From CAYFPS01 sp964345075 (GTDB lineage Bacteria; CAIWAD01): 64,000 nucleotides of DNA. Positions 9,901-17,741 of this stretch are shown one piece after another. The notes below the pieces were generated by a model. The model did not search any database and was not told the origin of the DNA. It saw nothing but the letters and a program-made list of their open reading frames with translations. A program made the translations under genes and the position numbers. The DNA lies in contig CAYFPS010000012.1 of assembly GCA_964345075.1 (NCBI GenBank), positions 41,687-105,686 on the forward strand. Direction: 5' to 3'. The number at the start of each line of letters is the position of its first letter. The stretch's first letter is position 1.

Positions 9901-10336
9901 TGCTAAGGAATGTCCAGTCCGGAACATCCCAGCGACTGCCAATCCAGGCAGGATTCGATGGTTCATTGGCAATGACCGCGTAATTTCCCAGTCCGTCCGT
10001 GACCCAGATATTGAAATAGGGCCCATAAGGCGCGGTTGAATTCACATAGTCATCAAGTCGATCAATATGCAGGGTCGCAATCTGGTCAACGCGGGCACCG
10101 TTGATCATGTTCGTTCCAAGGGCCGCCTTTTGCCCGGATTCAGTGATGAAGAACTCGATGGAATCTGTCACCAGATCGTCATTGTCTTGAATCACAGGTG
10201 GATTATATGGCGCAGCAGAAGCGTTGCGAATGGTAAAAACATCCCAGCCATAATCCGGGACTGGGGCTTGCGCCATGACGCTGCCCACGGAACAGAGGGA
10301 TGCAAGCAGCAAAGCACTCGATTTCTTCCAATTCAT
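3956..10336 (-). CDS. Giant secreted right-handed beta-helix protein with cohesin-, FN3-, dockerin-like and sorting domains
   Basis: The start is the ATG at 10336: GGAG lies nine bases upstream and it begins a signal peptide (MNWKKSSALLLASLCSVG...MAQA). Product about 2,126 residues. Several parallel beta-helix blocks of the pectate-lyase/DUF1565 type fill about residues 240-1480, marked by NSGDTIEVDAG (~538) and NSGDTITLDA (~921) at the starts of blocks and by many NVTI..N/DVTV.NC coils. Next come a cohesin-like domain (~1505-1635), an Ig/FN3 pair (~1645-1830), two dockerin-like halves (NYFLGDWAD ~1845; INFEDLIIFAMNYG ~1905-1918) and a C-terminal sorting/FlgD-like domain (FPNPFNP ~2047; GLASGVYFYRMEAG; end KKMVVLK). 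Beta-helices of this kind usually bind or cleave polysaccharides, but I see no defined catalytic signature. Probably an exported surface adhesin or carbohydrate-active protein. Confidence 0.85.
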   Translation of the reverse strand: MNWKKSSALLLASLCSVGSVMAQAPVPDYGWDVFTIRNASAAPYNPPVIQDNDDLVTDSIEFFITESGQKAALGTNMINGARVDQIATLHIDRLDDYVNSTAPYGPYFNIWVTDGLGNYAVIANEPSNPAWIGSRWDVPDWTFLSTKVAKVYETPGWNDYTSWVHNLVGVNGALTFADVAALTIAPPPAAYITNPANAVGSGAPDDINENTAYGYNWIFGDTANNYVSGNGYIVDNYYATTSYAVHNVTQDLYYSTVHAAVAGAVENDLITVANGVYPFTSTLNIPVGITIDGESEEGVIFAVDCGAGYGIHPSVGGITLRDFTLSIPETSTQSGFIVHASGTPSVQDGLTVENVTIQGSGAAAQRRAGLDVHGYDNVSLSNVSSNDATWGNGIQITGCSDVTVENCSTSNNAWGSLAIYCSQYLVPTRASSDVTINGDNCVFGESNVFIENEFGLTCSGITVTGYEYEMRNTTFRTGAENFIFLKDTWADCAALAAAFVGYEDATTVNEIATGNFIVDAALSLTIQAAIDAANSGDTIEVDAGSYDENVILNKALTLNGANANAACDARVAESVIAPASGLPVSITADGVSLNGFEVTAPGYQYGIILSGTSDVAVIHNNVHDINSSATPVITNTYGIYYSVPNVDANSNVTISDNCLDNIASSSLTGNSCAAIGVLQSTSTGTLSNLTIAGNTITDVAVNTGAWPTGKIAYGMILNTGSANYLTTTGKIVDAIIEDNVIDGLSGFISTAIGLEGNTENAFISGNTIANLYGAKTADRAGGGYDLNGLKFESNRYVGTVTVENNSIDRSTFNHNGTMDRGYAVANYVPVGDAYAGGTTAAADVTCTWFGSADITAIADAEDLTGSILNKIGAETAFVPFLIDSDIANPTCTGGLVAHNTTQGTDYATIQEAIDAANSGDTITLDAVTFEPVSQVQVNKSISLIGAGSANTTIDVGGFNAWGIYVSASDVTLQGFTLLGDSVANEQYGLHANPGISNLTYTDITATGTKRTAIDLNGVDGAVLTDIVANDATSGFGFAISSSRNVTVTNLSCTGNAWGAVGVFPANTPYQLPGLEEPTAITFAGTLSLDGGAGAISVQDGALASGGTWKGTISTNPADNADVTVPATFSHVVHSTRIDGLVMHNATTQATAYTMAPTMEAWEPVGTFSGTYIQDIVNGDLEVIPGLRVEAAVNGAAGGEDINIAAGTYTLLAQSLLDVDVNLLGAGSDLTFLEAGYNTGTSAYSETSALLHVAAGVTAEIRDMSISGAGFTVNQAIQSRGDSLTVADCVISNVSSSAGSFDGRGIVFLTGGGLVDGCTLSDIHRIGVHIRGAVVSPAPVVLVDGLTYTGKGDGDWLDYGVEFGGGGQGEVRNSMITACTGVASTDGSTSGGILVTDYYGTFTIAEINDCTLTANTTGVVVGYAAADISDVTIRGCSIYGNTEFGVTSTGVEVDALSNWWGAASGPYHPTTNALGAGNEVSDNVLFDPWLAGEFEITQTASETLISVADGAQYTDETVVTYSIAPVIPGATPWRQVTVWVAWDGAFVTPTSLSSLFSHADGVFFDYDLGANPMEVSVSILGGLTEGQLADTDLFTVTFDGIDEPASPFTTDLAISSAVVRSLVNVTIPSATDDALSLTVDGTAPAAITDAWLGDSCVNSDIAGTITPIDNVELYNVEYQILPGGSWAEALPANLEGASLAPQNYTVDVSGLSDGDYTLQFRVNDEVGYIGAVAEYSFHLDTVAPTAASALDADPGHEFVDLAWEHGSGHDGYKVYRALRAGYPYPGAGETTANVYGTDTFTLVADLAANVNVYVDAVAERGIYDYAVVAYDCVNDDAAAAIGAATNYFLGDWADHNGFVFSPDLAELSTSYGADAGEAGFDAEHDVAPTSDYSSYGLPEPDARINFEDLIIFAMNYGPAGPALPMDSHGNQPGDTIELVQGEDHHELLLPALVKGVSVRIACEAALQSVISAQPAFFYHDGEAWVVDVVALGGTIPANSRVELVFAGEAAQPVILDADARDAWNSTIELSIENSLSAELPLAFELGQNFPNPFNPATQIRFALPEDASVRLVLFNSLGQQVRTVLDASLEAGYHEVRLDASGLASGVYFYRMEAGNFTDLKKMVVLK

Positions 10337-10479
10337 AACCGTGTCTCCGTTTTCGCGGGCGTTTTGCGCCACGCGGGGCGGAGGCAGCGAAGCGGTGAGA
10401 AAGCCTTGCGCTTGCGCGAACAGGACTGTATTCTTCTGACCGATTCGCTCACCTCCGCGTGAGCGTGTTTTCATCACTA

Positions 10480-10511
10480 GGGCCGGGGAACCGTGCGGGG
10501 TGCCCCGGCCC
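10480..10511. terminator. GC-rich hairpin between two secreted-protein genes
   Basis: A perfect 9-bp stem, GGGCCGGGG (10480-10488) against CCCCGGCCC (10503-10511), has a 14-base loop and a T5 tract on its plus-strand right flank (10514-10518). The neighbouring genes run leftward, and on that strand the hairpin directly follows the stop at 10523 but has no U tract. It is probably a weak terminator or mRNA-stabilising stem. Confidence 0.5.
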
Positions 10512-10522
10512 GCTTTTTGAGA

Positions 10523-13500
10523 CTACTTCAGCAGGACCATCTTCTTCTGCGCCGTAAAGCCTTCGGCCTCCAGGCGATAGAGATAGACACCACTTGCCAG
10601 GCCGCTGGCATCAAGGGTCACCTGATGCTGACCGGCACTGCGATTACCTTCATCCAGCACGCGAACCACCTGACCCAGCGCGTTGTAAAGCGTCAGGCGC
10701 ATGGCGCCATCGGCAGCCAGGCTGTAGTTGATGGTTGTGGTCGGATTGAAGGGGTTGGGATGGTTCTGGGCCAGATTGAAGGTGGCAGGCTGCACGCCTT
10801 CGCCCAGATCCGTGCTCTCGAGCATGATCGATTCGTTCAGCTCATTACGGCCATCAACCGTGTCCAGCATGGGCTGGGCATTGTCGGCGAAATGAATCTC
10901 AACAACCGTGTCTTCGCCCAGCAGCTCGGCCAGACCCACAACATCAACCACAAAGCCATCAGCGGTGGCGTAGCTCATGGCCATGCCCTCGGTGCTCGTC
11001 ACAAAAAGCGGTTGTGTATCACAGAGGATGCTGGCCGTGTAACCCAGCAGCTCGCCGTCCAGCAGCAGGCTCCAGACCGTACCGGCACCGGCAAGTTCCA
11101 CACCGGAAGCCACATTGACTTCCTGGTCCTTGGCCAGTTCCTGATTGAAGACATTCAGCAGCGGGCTGTCGGTGCAACCACCACGGAAGTTCATGGCAAG
11201 AACGATCAGGTCTTCGAAGTTGATCGTGCCATCGGGGCCGGGCAGGCCGAAGCGGCTGTAGTCACTGGTCGGGGCCATGTCCATTTCTTCATTGGCCGCG
11301 GCACTTGCATCACCGTAGGCCAGACCAAGGAAGTTCAGGTCGGGCATGCAGACAAAGCCGTCATAAGGCTCGCTGTAGCCATCACCATCCGCCCAGTCAC
11401 CCAAGAAGTAGTTGGTAGCGCTGACCACGTCCGTCGCGGCGGGCGTATTGTCTTCGGCACAGTCGGCGGCAACCAGCACGTAGTCATAGACGCCACGCGC
11501 GGCGTAGCTATCGCTACCGAAGTCATCCGTGTAGCTTGTATCACCGGCATCAATCGCGTCGTCAATCAGCGTGAAGTCGGCAGGGAAAGCACCCACGGCC
11601 GTCAGGCCACCGGCATAGGGATAGCCGTCACGCTTGTGGCGATAGAGCTTGTAACCGTCATGATCGGAAGCAGCCGTCCAGCTAAGGGTCACGGCGTGGA
11701 AGGCCGGCATGGCAGCCAGATCCGTGGCCGCAACCGGAGCTTCAATGTCCAGATGGAAGGAGTAGGCCGTGTTCATGTAGCTGTAACCCACGGCGTCATG
11801 AGCCTGGAACTGCACGGTGTGATCGCCCGTGGCAAGACCCGTGGTGGGAACAGTAAAGCTCGCGCTTCCGCTCAGGCCGGAAAGCGTCGTGATCTCCACC
11901 CAGCTGCCACCATCGATGCGATAATCCACGCTGCCCAGATCCACGTTGTCACTAAAGGTCAGGCTCATGTCGAAATCGCCATTCACGCAGAAGGGCGCGG
12001 CAGTCGTTGCGCTGACAGCGGGAACTTCGTCGTCAACCGTGATGCTGACGCCATCACCGATTTCAGCATAAATCGTTGCATTGGCGGGGTCGCGCATTAC
12101 AATCTGTGATACACTGACAGCACCATCCACATTGGGCGTGCCATCACTGATGCCATCAAAGCCAACACTGAAGATGTCGCCATTGTAGGTGAGGCCATCG
12201 GTCACACCCAGCACCGTCAGGGTGATTTCCATGGGATTGGCGTCGGTGTCGGCGATGAAATAGCTGTTGGCCGGGAAGTAGATCTGTGTCACATCCGTGG
12301 GCGCAAGCACACTGGCATCGTAGTTCACAAAGAAGGTCACACTGCGGAAGGCTTCAGCGCCGCCAGCGAGATCGAAGGTGACGGTGGCCTCATCGCGATA
12401 GGGCGCGCCATCATTTTCGGCGATGTGAGTAAAGTCTGTCGTCAGACCAAGGCTCCAGGGATTGCCGTAAGACAGGGCCGTGGCACATTCACCACCGATC
12501 TCAGGATAGTGGGTTCCACTGTCGTAGACAAAGCCACCACTGCTGTGCTGGGTTGCCGCCAGCCACCAGCAGGCCTGATTGATGTTGGCCTGATCCATTC
12601 CGGTCTCGCCCATTGCCATGACCGCATAAGCAGTATCCTGCCAATCGGCATAGCCGCTAGCCATCCCGTACTCGTCACTGAAGCCGCCATCATCGTACTG
12701 GCAATCCAGCAGGAGCGTCTCGAGCTGGGCAAGTTCGGTCGTGTATCCGCCAACGGCGTCAAATCCGAGAATCAAACCTGACACACCAAGCGAATACCAC
12801 CAGAAGGCGCGGTCGCCATAATTGGGATCAAAGCCCTGATTGTATCCGTCAGGATCAAACAGGCCCGGGCTTCCATTAAAGGAGTCTTGCCACATCACGT
12901 CTGCACAAGCTGCAGCGTCAGCAGCATAGCCATTGCCAGGGGCCACTGTTTCGAGCTCTGTCAAGGCAATACACCACTTGGAAATGTCCCAGGGAATGAT
13001 ACCGTTGGGATAATTCTGTGTTACACCTCGTACATCACGCAAATACTCAGCAAATCCAGTAGCTGTCCCATCACCATAATTGGCTAGACGATACGCCCAG
13101 ATAGCTTCCGCTGCAGCATGGTAGACGGAAGGATCAGCCACACCATCCAGGGCCGCAAACTTGACAAGGAAGGTGATATCGTCACCGGAGCGGACAATCG
13201 ACGGCCCGTGACTGACAATATTGTCGGCTGCATCCTGCATGGCCGTATACCAGCTGGCGGTGGGTGTCTTCAGATAATTGTGATACAGACCAAGTGCGGT
13301 CACACCATAAAGGTTCGGCGGGCTTGCGGACGTACTGGTGTAGGAAAAGTTCGTCGTTGACCAGGGCCAACCGCCATCATCCGGATCATCATCGGGATCA
13401 CCGTTTCCGGCATTGTCCTCTGTCATGTCCGCCTGCATCATCACCAGATAGTCGGCAGCAGCGGCACCGGCGGCTCCAAAATCACCAAAGTCTCCAAAAG

Positions 13501-13648
13501 CAGTAATCGCGGGCATGTTCATGCCCTTGGCTGCCTGCTCTGCCGGCATATCCACACCAATTGGCGCTGCCGGATGCATGGCACTGGCAATGGCGCTCAT
13601 GGCCAAAAGCAGTGACAGTCGCGTGATCAGGTTGCGTGTTTTCATCAT
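10523..13648 (-). CDS. Secreted alpha/alpha-toroid (terpene cyclase/prenyltransferase-like) protein with cohesin-, dockerin-like and sorting domains
   Basis: The ATG at 13648 has GGGAG six bases upstream and starts a signal peptide (MMKTRNLITRLSLLLAMSAIASA); 1,041 residues. Residues ~95-400 contain helical repeats with QW-like turns (CQYDDGGF ~319, ATQHSSGGF ~366, AYAVMAMGETG), as in terpenoid cyclase/prenyltransferase toroids; here the role is probably binding or lyase activity, not isoprenoid chemistry. A cohesin-like domain follows (~406-536), then an Ig-like module, an FN3 domain (HKRDGYPYAGG), dockerin-like halves (NYFLGDWADGDG; DGTINFEDLIVLAMNF; ~742-826) and a C-terminal sorting domain (NHPNPFNPTTTINYSL ... 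LASGVYLYRLEAEG, end KKMVLLK). From the cohesin-like region on, the domain order matches the downstream giant, so the two share a common chassis with different N-terminal heads. Confidence 0.85.
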   Translation of the reverse strand: MMKTRNLITRLSLLLAMSAIASAMHPAAPIGVDMPAEQAAKGMNMPAITAFGDFGDFGAAGAAAADYLVMMQADMTEDNAGNGDPDDDPDDGGWPWSTTNFSYTSTSASPPNLYGVTALGLYHNYLKTPTASWYTAMQDAADNIVSHGPSIVRSGDDITFLVKFAALDGVADPSVYHAAAEAIWAYRLANYGDGTATGFAEYLRDVRGVTQNYPNGIIPWDISKWCIALTELETVAPGNGYAADAAACADVMWQDSFNGSPGLFDPDGYNQGFDPNYGDRAFWWYSLGVSGLILGFDAVGGYTTELAQLETLLLDCQYDDGGFSDEYGMASGYADWQDTAYAVMAMGETGMDQANINQACWWLAATQHSSGGFVYDSGTHYPEIGGECATALSYGNPWSLGLTTDFTHIAENDGAPYRDEATVTFDLAGGAEAFRSVTFFVNYDASVLAPTDVTQIYFPANSYFIADTDANPMEITLTVLGVTDGLTYNGDIFSVGFDGISDGTPNVDGAVSVSQIVMRDPANATIYAEIGDGVSITVDDEVPAVSATTAAPFCVNGDFDMSLTFSDNVDLGSVDYRIDGGSWVEITTLSGLSGSASFTVPTTGLATGDHTVQFQAHDAVGYSYMNTAYSFHLDIEAPVAATDLAAMPAFHAVTLSWTAASDHDGYKLYRHKRDGYPYAGGLTAVGAFPADFTLIDDAIDAGDTSYTDDFGSDSYAARGVYDYVLVAADCAEDNTPAATDVVSATNYFLGDWADGDGYSEPYDGFVCMPDLNFLGLAYGDASAAANEEMDMAPTSDYSRFGLPGPDGTINFEDLIVLAMNFRGGCTDSPLLNVFNQELAKDQEVNVASGVELAGAGTVWSLLLDGELLGYTASILCDTQPLFVTSTEGMAMSYATADGFVVDVVGLAELLGEDTVVEIHFADNAQPMLDTVDGRNELNESIMLESTDLGEGVQPATFNLAQNHPNPFNPTTTINYSLAADGAMRLTLYNALGQVVRVLDEGNRSAGQHQVTLDASGLASGVYLYRLEAEGFTAQKKMVLLK

Positions 13649-13710
13649 GAGTCTCCCAAGGGTTTTGCCTCTGTAGCCGTGCGGGGCCCAGCAGGCTGTT
13701 CACAGCAGTT

Positions 13711-15237
13711 CTAGTTTTCCGGTTGTGACACAGGGCGTGATACAACACGTCGCGTGCCATCTATGCGGACACCCACTTCCAGGCTTGTCTGCAGCGAGTC
13801 TGCATCCATGGCGGTGGGGCCGAATTGTCCGTAATTCATGGCGAAGATCATCAGATCCTCGAAGCCAATGGCGTTGTCGGTAAGGGGAATGCCCTCGCGG
13901 CTGGCATCGTCCGTAGGACCGATATCGAGAATGGGGTTGTACGCGACATGACCTTCAGTCGTGTAGTAGGCCATGGACAGGCGAATCAGATCACGGGCGA
14001 AGACGCGTCCATCAACCGGCTCGTAGACATCACCAAGGATGTAGTTCGCACTGCGATCCCTGGCCGCTTCATCACCGGGGCCCACGTTACCCGCGTGATC
14101 CACGGCAAAGGCTGCATAGCGGTATACATCACGGGGCAGAATCAAATCCTGCGCGCTCTCCAGCGCCCCATCATAAACAAGGGTAAAGCCTGCCGCCATG
14201 GCTTCAGCCTCGCTTGAAGGGTAGGCGTCCATCTCGACCTGATCATCGTACTCGGGATAAGCCGCCCGACTGTCTTCCCAATGACTACGCCAGATGCGGA
14301 CACGGTCAAAGTCCGGAGCGGTAGGGTTGCGCCAACTCAGGTTTACCCGCTCATGCCGGCTCTCCGCATCGAATTGTGTCACATGGTAAACGGGGGCCTG
14401 TGTGTCCAGCGTGATCGCATCCTGCAGGCTTGTGCGATTGCCATACTGATCGCGCAAATGCAGATAGACTGTTTTGAGACCATCACCCGTAGAAAGGATA
14501 AACTCTGTGTCAAAGGGGGAAGGCAGCCATGCTGGATCTGTATTTGGAATCAGAAGGGAGCTCTCATTCACTTGCCAGGAGAGCAGACTGCCATCCCCTT
14601 CGACTGTATTCAACTGAATCAGTTCCTGCGCCGTCCAGTCTTCATTTCCCAGCGGATTGAAGGCTGCCAGACTCATCTGATAGGCTTCCGGCGCGGTCAC
14701 ATCGATCGTGAGTCCGGCAGCAGTCCCGACGGATGCATCGATCGGTTGATTGCTGCCATCACGAAGATCAATAGAGGCAATGCTGATTTCGGCCAGTCCG
14801 CCCGCCAGATCCAGTGCATGAAAACGCTGTTTGAAAAGCAGGGCCCCATCAGCTGGCTGCGTCGTCTCCTCAAGCCCGAGCAGAACGCCCGTAACCGTCA
14901 GACTTCCGGCACTGCCAAAAAAGTTGAAGTAGGCGTTCCCCTGCCCATCAAAGGCGTCACCCTCTGTTGGATCCCCGACGGCTTCCAGGCGACTGGCATC
15001 CCAGCCGAGCTCAAGGTTCCACAACTGCATGGCAGTGGGTGTGGCAGATTGCTGGTGAATGCGCAGTTCTACTTCGACTTCGTTGGCGCCAGTTTCCCAG
15101 ACGCTCCAGAGTCCTAATGTCTGATCCGGACCGGCAGACACGGCGTATTCCTGCGCCGCCAGCGTGCCAGCAAGCAAGCTTCCAGCCAGGACACAAAAGG
15201 AGCGCCAGGTGTTTGTATTACCGATTGCAAGGTTCAT
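13711..15237 (-). CDS. Secreted cohesin-like/FN3/dockerin-like protein without a sorting domain
   Basis: The 508-residue product starts with a long signal region (WRSFCVLAGSLLAGTLAAQ). GGAG lies nine bases before the ATG. A cohesin-like beta-sandwich covers ~45-180 (VEVELRIHQQ, LELGWDASRLEAVGD), then an Ig-like segment, an FN3 domain (~275-390, VNLSWRNPTAPDFDRVRIW) and two dockerin-like halves (NYILGDVYEPVDGRVFARDL; NAIGFEDLMIFAMNYG). The chain ends about 45 residues later with no NPFNP or KKM..LK motif, unlike its neighbours at 3956-10336 and 10523-13648. It may therefore stay in the periplasm or depend on another protein for surface display. Only 19 bases separate it from the gene upstream (15257-15940), so the two are probably co-transcribed. 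Confidence 0.8.
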   Translation of the reverse strand: MNLAIGNTNTWRSFCVLAGSLLAGTLAAQEYAVSAGPDQTLGLWSVWETGANEVEVELRIHQQSATPTAMQLWNLELGWDASRLEAVGDPTEGDAFDGQGNAYFNFFGSAGSLTVTGVLLGLEETTQPADGALLFKQRFHALDLAGGLAEISIASIDLRDGSNQPIDASVGTAAGLTIDVTAPEAYQMSLAAFNPLGNEDWTAQELIQLNTVEGDGSLLSWQVNESSLLIPNTDPAWLPSPFDTEFILSTGDGLKTVYLHLRDQYGNRTSLQDAITLDTQAPVYHVTQFDAESRHERVNLSWRNPTAPDFDRVRIWRSHWEDSRAAYPEYDDQVEMDAYPSSEAEAMAAGFTLVYDGALESAQDLILPRDVYRYAAFAVDHAGNVGPGDEAARDRSANYILGDVYEPVDGRVFARDLIRLSMAYYTTEGHVAYNPILDIGPTDDASREGIPLTDNAIGFEDLMIFAMNYGQFGPTAMDADSLQTSLEVGVRIDGTRRVVSRPVSQPEN

Positions 15238-15256
15238 ATCTCGAACTCCACTTTCA

Positions 15257-15940
15257 TCAGTACTCGGCTCTCACGCGATAAACGAAGCCAGGCTGTGTCA
15301 CAGGTACGATCATGCTTGTGTCGGAAAGGGCTGCGGCTTGCGTCCAGAGATCTGATGATATCTGGCGCTGATAGATGTGATACACAGGATCCAGCGGCTG
15401 AGCGTTCCACTTCAACTCGAGCAGGCCTGTATCACCGGTTCTGTTCAACTGCAGGTCAAGATTGGTGCAGGGGGCATCTATCGTGGCAGGATAAGCCAGC
15501 GAAGGCATGACAGATGCGGTGTCATCATAAAGGACATGAACCGTCACCTGGATATCCTCAAACAGGGCAACGGGCACTTCCACAGGTAGACTGAAAAGCA
15601 CGCCATCCTCTTCCACATAAAGGCCCGGCCCCAGAATGGCGGCATTGACGATCAGCAGATTGTCCGTCAGGTCCGTCCAGAAGAAAGTCGGACCGGCGCT
15701 TGGGAAAAGGCTGCCTTGCTGAATCTGGTCTTCCCGCACGACAATGTCGGGCGACGAAAACTGCAAGCGCAGATCGTAGCTCTTAAGCCTTGAGCCAGTT
15801 TCCAGGTCAACCGATACAGCCAGCGTGAGGGTCTCGCCTGGTGTGGCACATTCTGGAAGATCAAGGTGAATCAGGGATTGCGCATGCAGACAAGTGGCCA
15901 GCAGCGCAACAAGGATTCCCGGCAGCGGATGACAAGGCAT
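15257..15940 (-). CDS. Secreted cohesin-like/FN3 protein, first gene of the leftward run
   Basis: 227 residues with a signal peptide (LPGILVALLATCLHA), a cohesin-like beta-sandwich (ATPGETLTLAVSVDLETG, YDLRLQFSSPDIVV, GVLFSLPVEVPV) and an FN3-like tail (LELKWNAQPLDPVYHIYQR). The architecture and length nearly equal those of the 3196-3879 protein, so these two short paralogues flank the three large secreted proteins of the run. No enzymatic motif is visible. The 5' spacer (15941-16379) separates it from a divergent beta-helix gene and must hold its promoter, although I cannot point to convincing -35/-10 boxes. Confidence 0.75.
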   Translation of the reverse strand: MPCHPLPGILVALLATCLHAQSLIHLDLPECATPGETLTLAVSVDLETGSRLKSYDLRLQFSSPDIVVREDQIQQGSLFPSAGPTFFWTDLTDNLLIVNAAILGPGLYVEEDGVLFSLPVEVPVALFEDIQVTVHVLYDDTASVMPSLAYPATIDAPCTNLDLQLNRTGDTGLLELKWNAQPLDPVYHIYQRQISSDLWTQAAALSDTSMIVPVTQPGFVYRVRAEY

Positions 15941-16379
15941 AGAAGTTCCAGTTCAGGCTTAGAGTCCTGTCGCGCCAATATTCATGCGATTGATTGGCAT
16001 CTATCCCTACCAGCCTCGGGGGGGGAAGCATAGGGAGGACGGCTGGAGGCAGTTCAGTGCAGCTAAAGCCGATACAAACTCCGTACCAATTACGGTGCAG
16101 TTCTGGCAACAGCTTGTTAATTCACGACTTAGCCTGTTTGACTTGGACACAAGCTATACATACGATTTGTTCAATTTCGGGCGGCAGGCTTGTTAAAGAT
16201 TAGCTAGCTTCAAGCAATTGACTTTGAATATCCTGTTGTCCATCAAAACGTTAAAAGGTTGAATCTTCAATTCGAAGTGCCTTTATTGGCAGTGTACATT
16301 TCTCGAACAGCTTGAACAATGTATTAAGGTTAGTTGATATGTTTGAATCAACAAGCAGCGGAAATGGCGGAAGGCAATC
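15941..16379. other. Divergent intergenic region, AT-rich
   Basis: About 440 bases between divergent genes. The right two thirds are clearly more AT-rich than the flanking genes, as expected of a promoter region, and contain several TTGAAC/TTGACT words. No -35/-10 pair is good enough to call. No ORF with coding character, tRNA or hairpin terminator is seen. Confidence 0.6.
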
Positions 16380-17690
16380 ATGCAAGTACTGGTTTTTCTG
16401 CTTTACACAGGTATTTCGAGCTTTTGCAGCGCAGCAACCCTAAATGTGCCAGAAGATGCAGCAACGCTGCAATTGGCCGTGGATATCAGCAGTCCAGGCG
16501 ATACCATTCAGATTGCCTCAGGAATCTGGGAAGGTGCGGAGCTTGGCAGTCGCCAGCTCGTAATCATTGGAAGTGGACGAAACAGCTGCTTTTTGGAGCC
16601 CGCTGAAGCTCTTGGTCAAATTCTGACCGCCAATGGCTCAAACTCGCTTGTCATCAGAAACCTTTGCCTGAGAAATGCCCTGGCTGATCAGGTGGGACAG
16701 GCCGCGGGCGCAGGTTTTTATGCTCTCTCTTCCACAATCGATCTTGAGAATATTGCTCTCATCAATAATCAGGCTCTGTTTGGAGGAGCGCTGGCCCTGT
16801 TGAATTGTATCACAAGGATGGAGGCCTGTTCTCTACGCTACAACACCGCTGATGTGGGTGGTGCCATCTACATCGAGGGCGGCAGTCTTGACCTGACCAG
16901 CAGCTGGCTGGGAAACAACATTGCAGGCGGGACGTCAATAGGCGGCGCCCTCTGCCTTGAGCAGGCAGATGGCCTTGTATCACAGACTGTCTTCATGCTG
17001 AATCAGGCGCAGACGGGCGGCGCACTGGCGCTGCGCATGCTGGAGGGCGCTAGCGAAGTCACGCTGGAAGCCTGCAGCTTTTCGATGAACGCAGCCGAGC
17101 ATGGTGCTGCTGTTTACGCTTTGAATGGCAATCCCGTGATCGAAGGGTGCATTCTGGCTGAATCCGTTGCCGGGGCCGGCATCACCTGCCAAAACGCTTT
17201 GCCGGACATCAGCTGTACGGTGATACACGGAAACGCTGGCGGGGATGACTTCTGCGGTAGTGAGGGTCCTGGAAACCTTCAGCAGAATCCGCTCTTTTGT
17301 GATCCTCAGCTGGATCTTCGCCTGCAGGATGATTCTCCCTGCTGGACATCGCCCTGTGGCACGATCGGTGCAATGACAGAGAATTGCGATGGTGTCGATG
17401 TATCACCAGAGTACGATCAGCCTGCAGGGGTCCAGCAACCGCATGCACGGCTTGACGGAACAAGTCTTCACCTGGAACTTGGCCGAATGCAGGAACTGCG
17501 GATTACGGTTTATGATCTGCTTGGCAGACAATTGATGCATGGCACCTCGCCCGTGATCGCCGCCGGGAGGCAGCATCTTGATCTCAGACAGACGCTGCCT
17601 GACTGGGGTCTGTTGCCGGCGGGCTTTCTTCTGATGCATGTGGAAGGCGAAACATTCAACACTAGCTTCGGCTTTTCCCACCTGAAATAG
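16380..17690 (+). CDS. Secreted beta-helix protein with Pmp-like GGA[IL] repeats
   Basis: The ATG at 16380 is preceded by GGAAGG. The 436-residue product has a signal peptide (MQVLVFLLYTGISSFCSA). Residues ~20-330 form a right-handed beta-helix: it opens with ATLQLAVDISSPGDTIQI, the same block opener as in the giant protein, and then has repeated GGALAL, GGAIYI, GGALCL coils similar to chlamydial polymorphic outer-membrane protein repeats. The C-terminal ~75 residues (LRITVYDLLGRQLMHG ... LLPAGFLLMHVEGE) are a divergent sorting/FlgD-like domain ending in HLK, without the NPFNP motif. Probably a surface-exposed adhesin or polysaccharide-binding protein. Confidence 0.75.
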   Translation: MQVLVFLLYTGISSFCSAATLNVPEDAATLQLAVDISSPGDTIQIASGIWEGAELGSRQLVIIGSGRNSCFLEPAEALGQILTANGSNSLVIRNLCLRNALADQVGQAAGAGFYALSSTIDLENIALINNQALFGGALALLNCITRMEACSLRYNTADVGGAIYIEGGSLDLTSSWLGNNIAGGTSIGGALCLEQADGLVSQTVFMLNQAQTGGALALRMLEGASEVTLEACSFSMNAAEHGAAVYALNGNPVIEGCILAESVAGAGITCQNALPDISCTVIHGNAGGDDFCGSEGPGNLQQNPLFCDPQLDLRLQDDSPCWTSPCGTIGAMTENCDGVDVSPEYDQPAGVQQPHARLDGTSLHLELGRMQELRITVYDLLGRQLMHGTSPVIAAGRQHLDLRQTLPDWGLLPAGFLLMHVEGETFNTSFGFSHLK

Positions 17691-17692
17691 AA

Positions 17693-17720
17693 CGGGCGCT
17701 CCTCCATGGAAGAGCGCCCG
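17693..17720. terminator. Bidirectional hairpin between convergent genes
   Basis: CGGGCGCTC (17693-17701) pairs with GAGCGCCCG (17712-17720) around the palindrome TCCATGGA. It lies two bases after the stop of the rightward gene and 21 bases beyond the stop of the leftward gene at 17742. No long T tract flanks it. Confidence 0.65.
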
Positions 17721-17741
17721 TAGATTCAACCCTGCAGTTGT

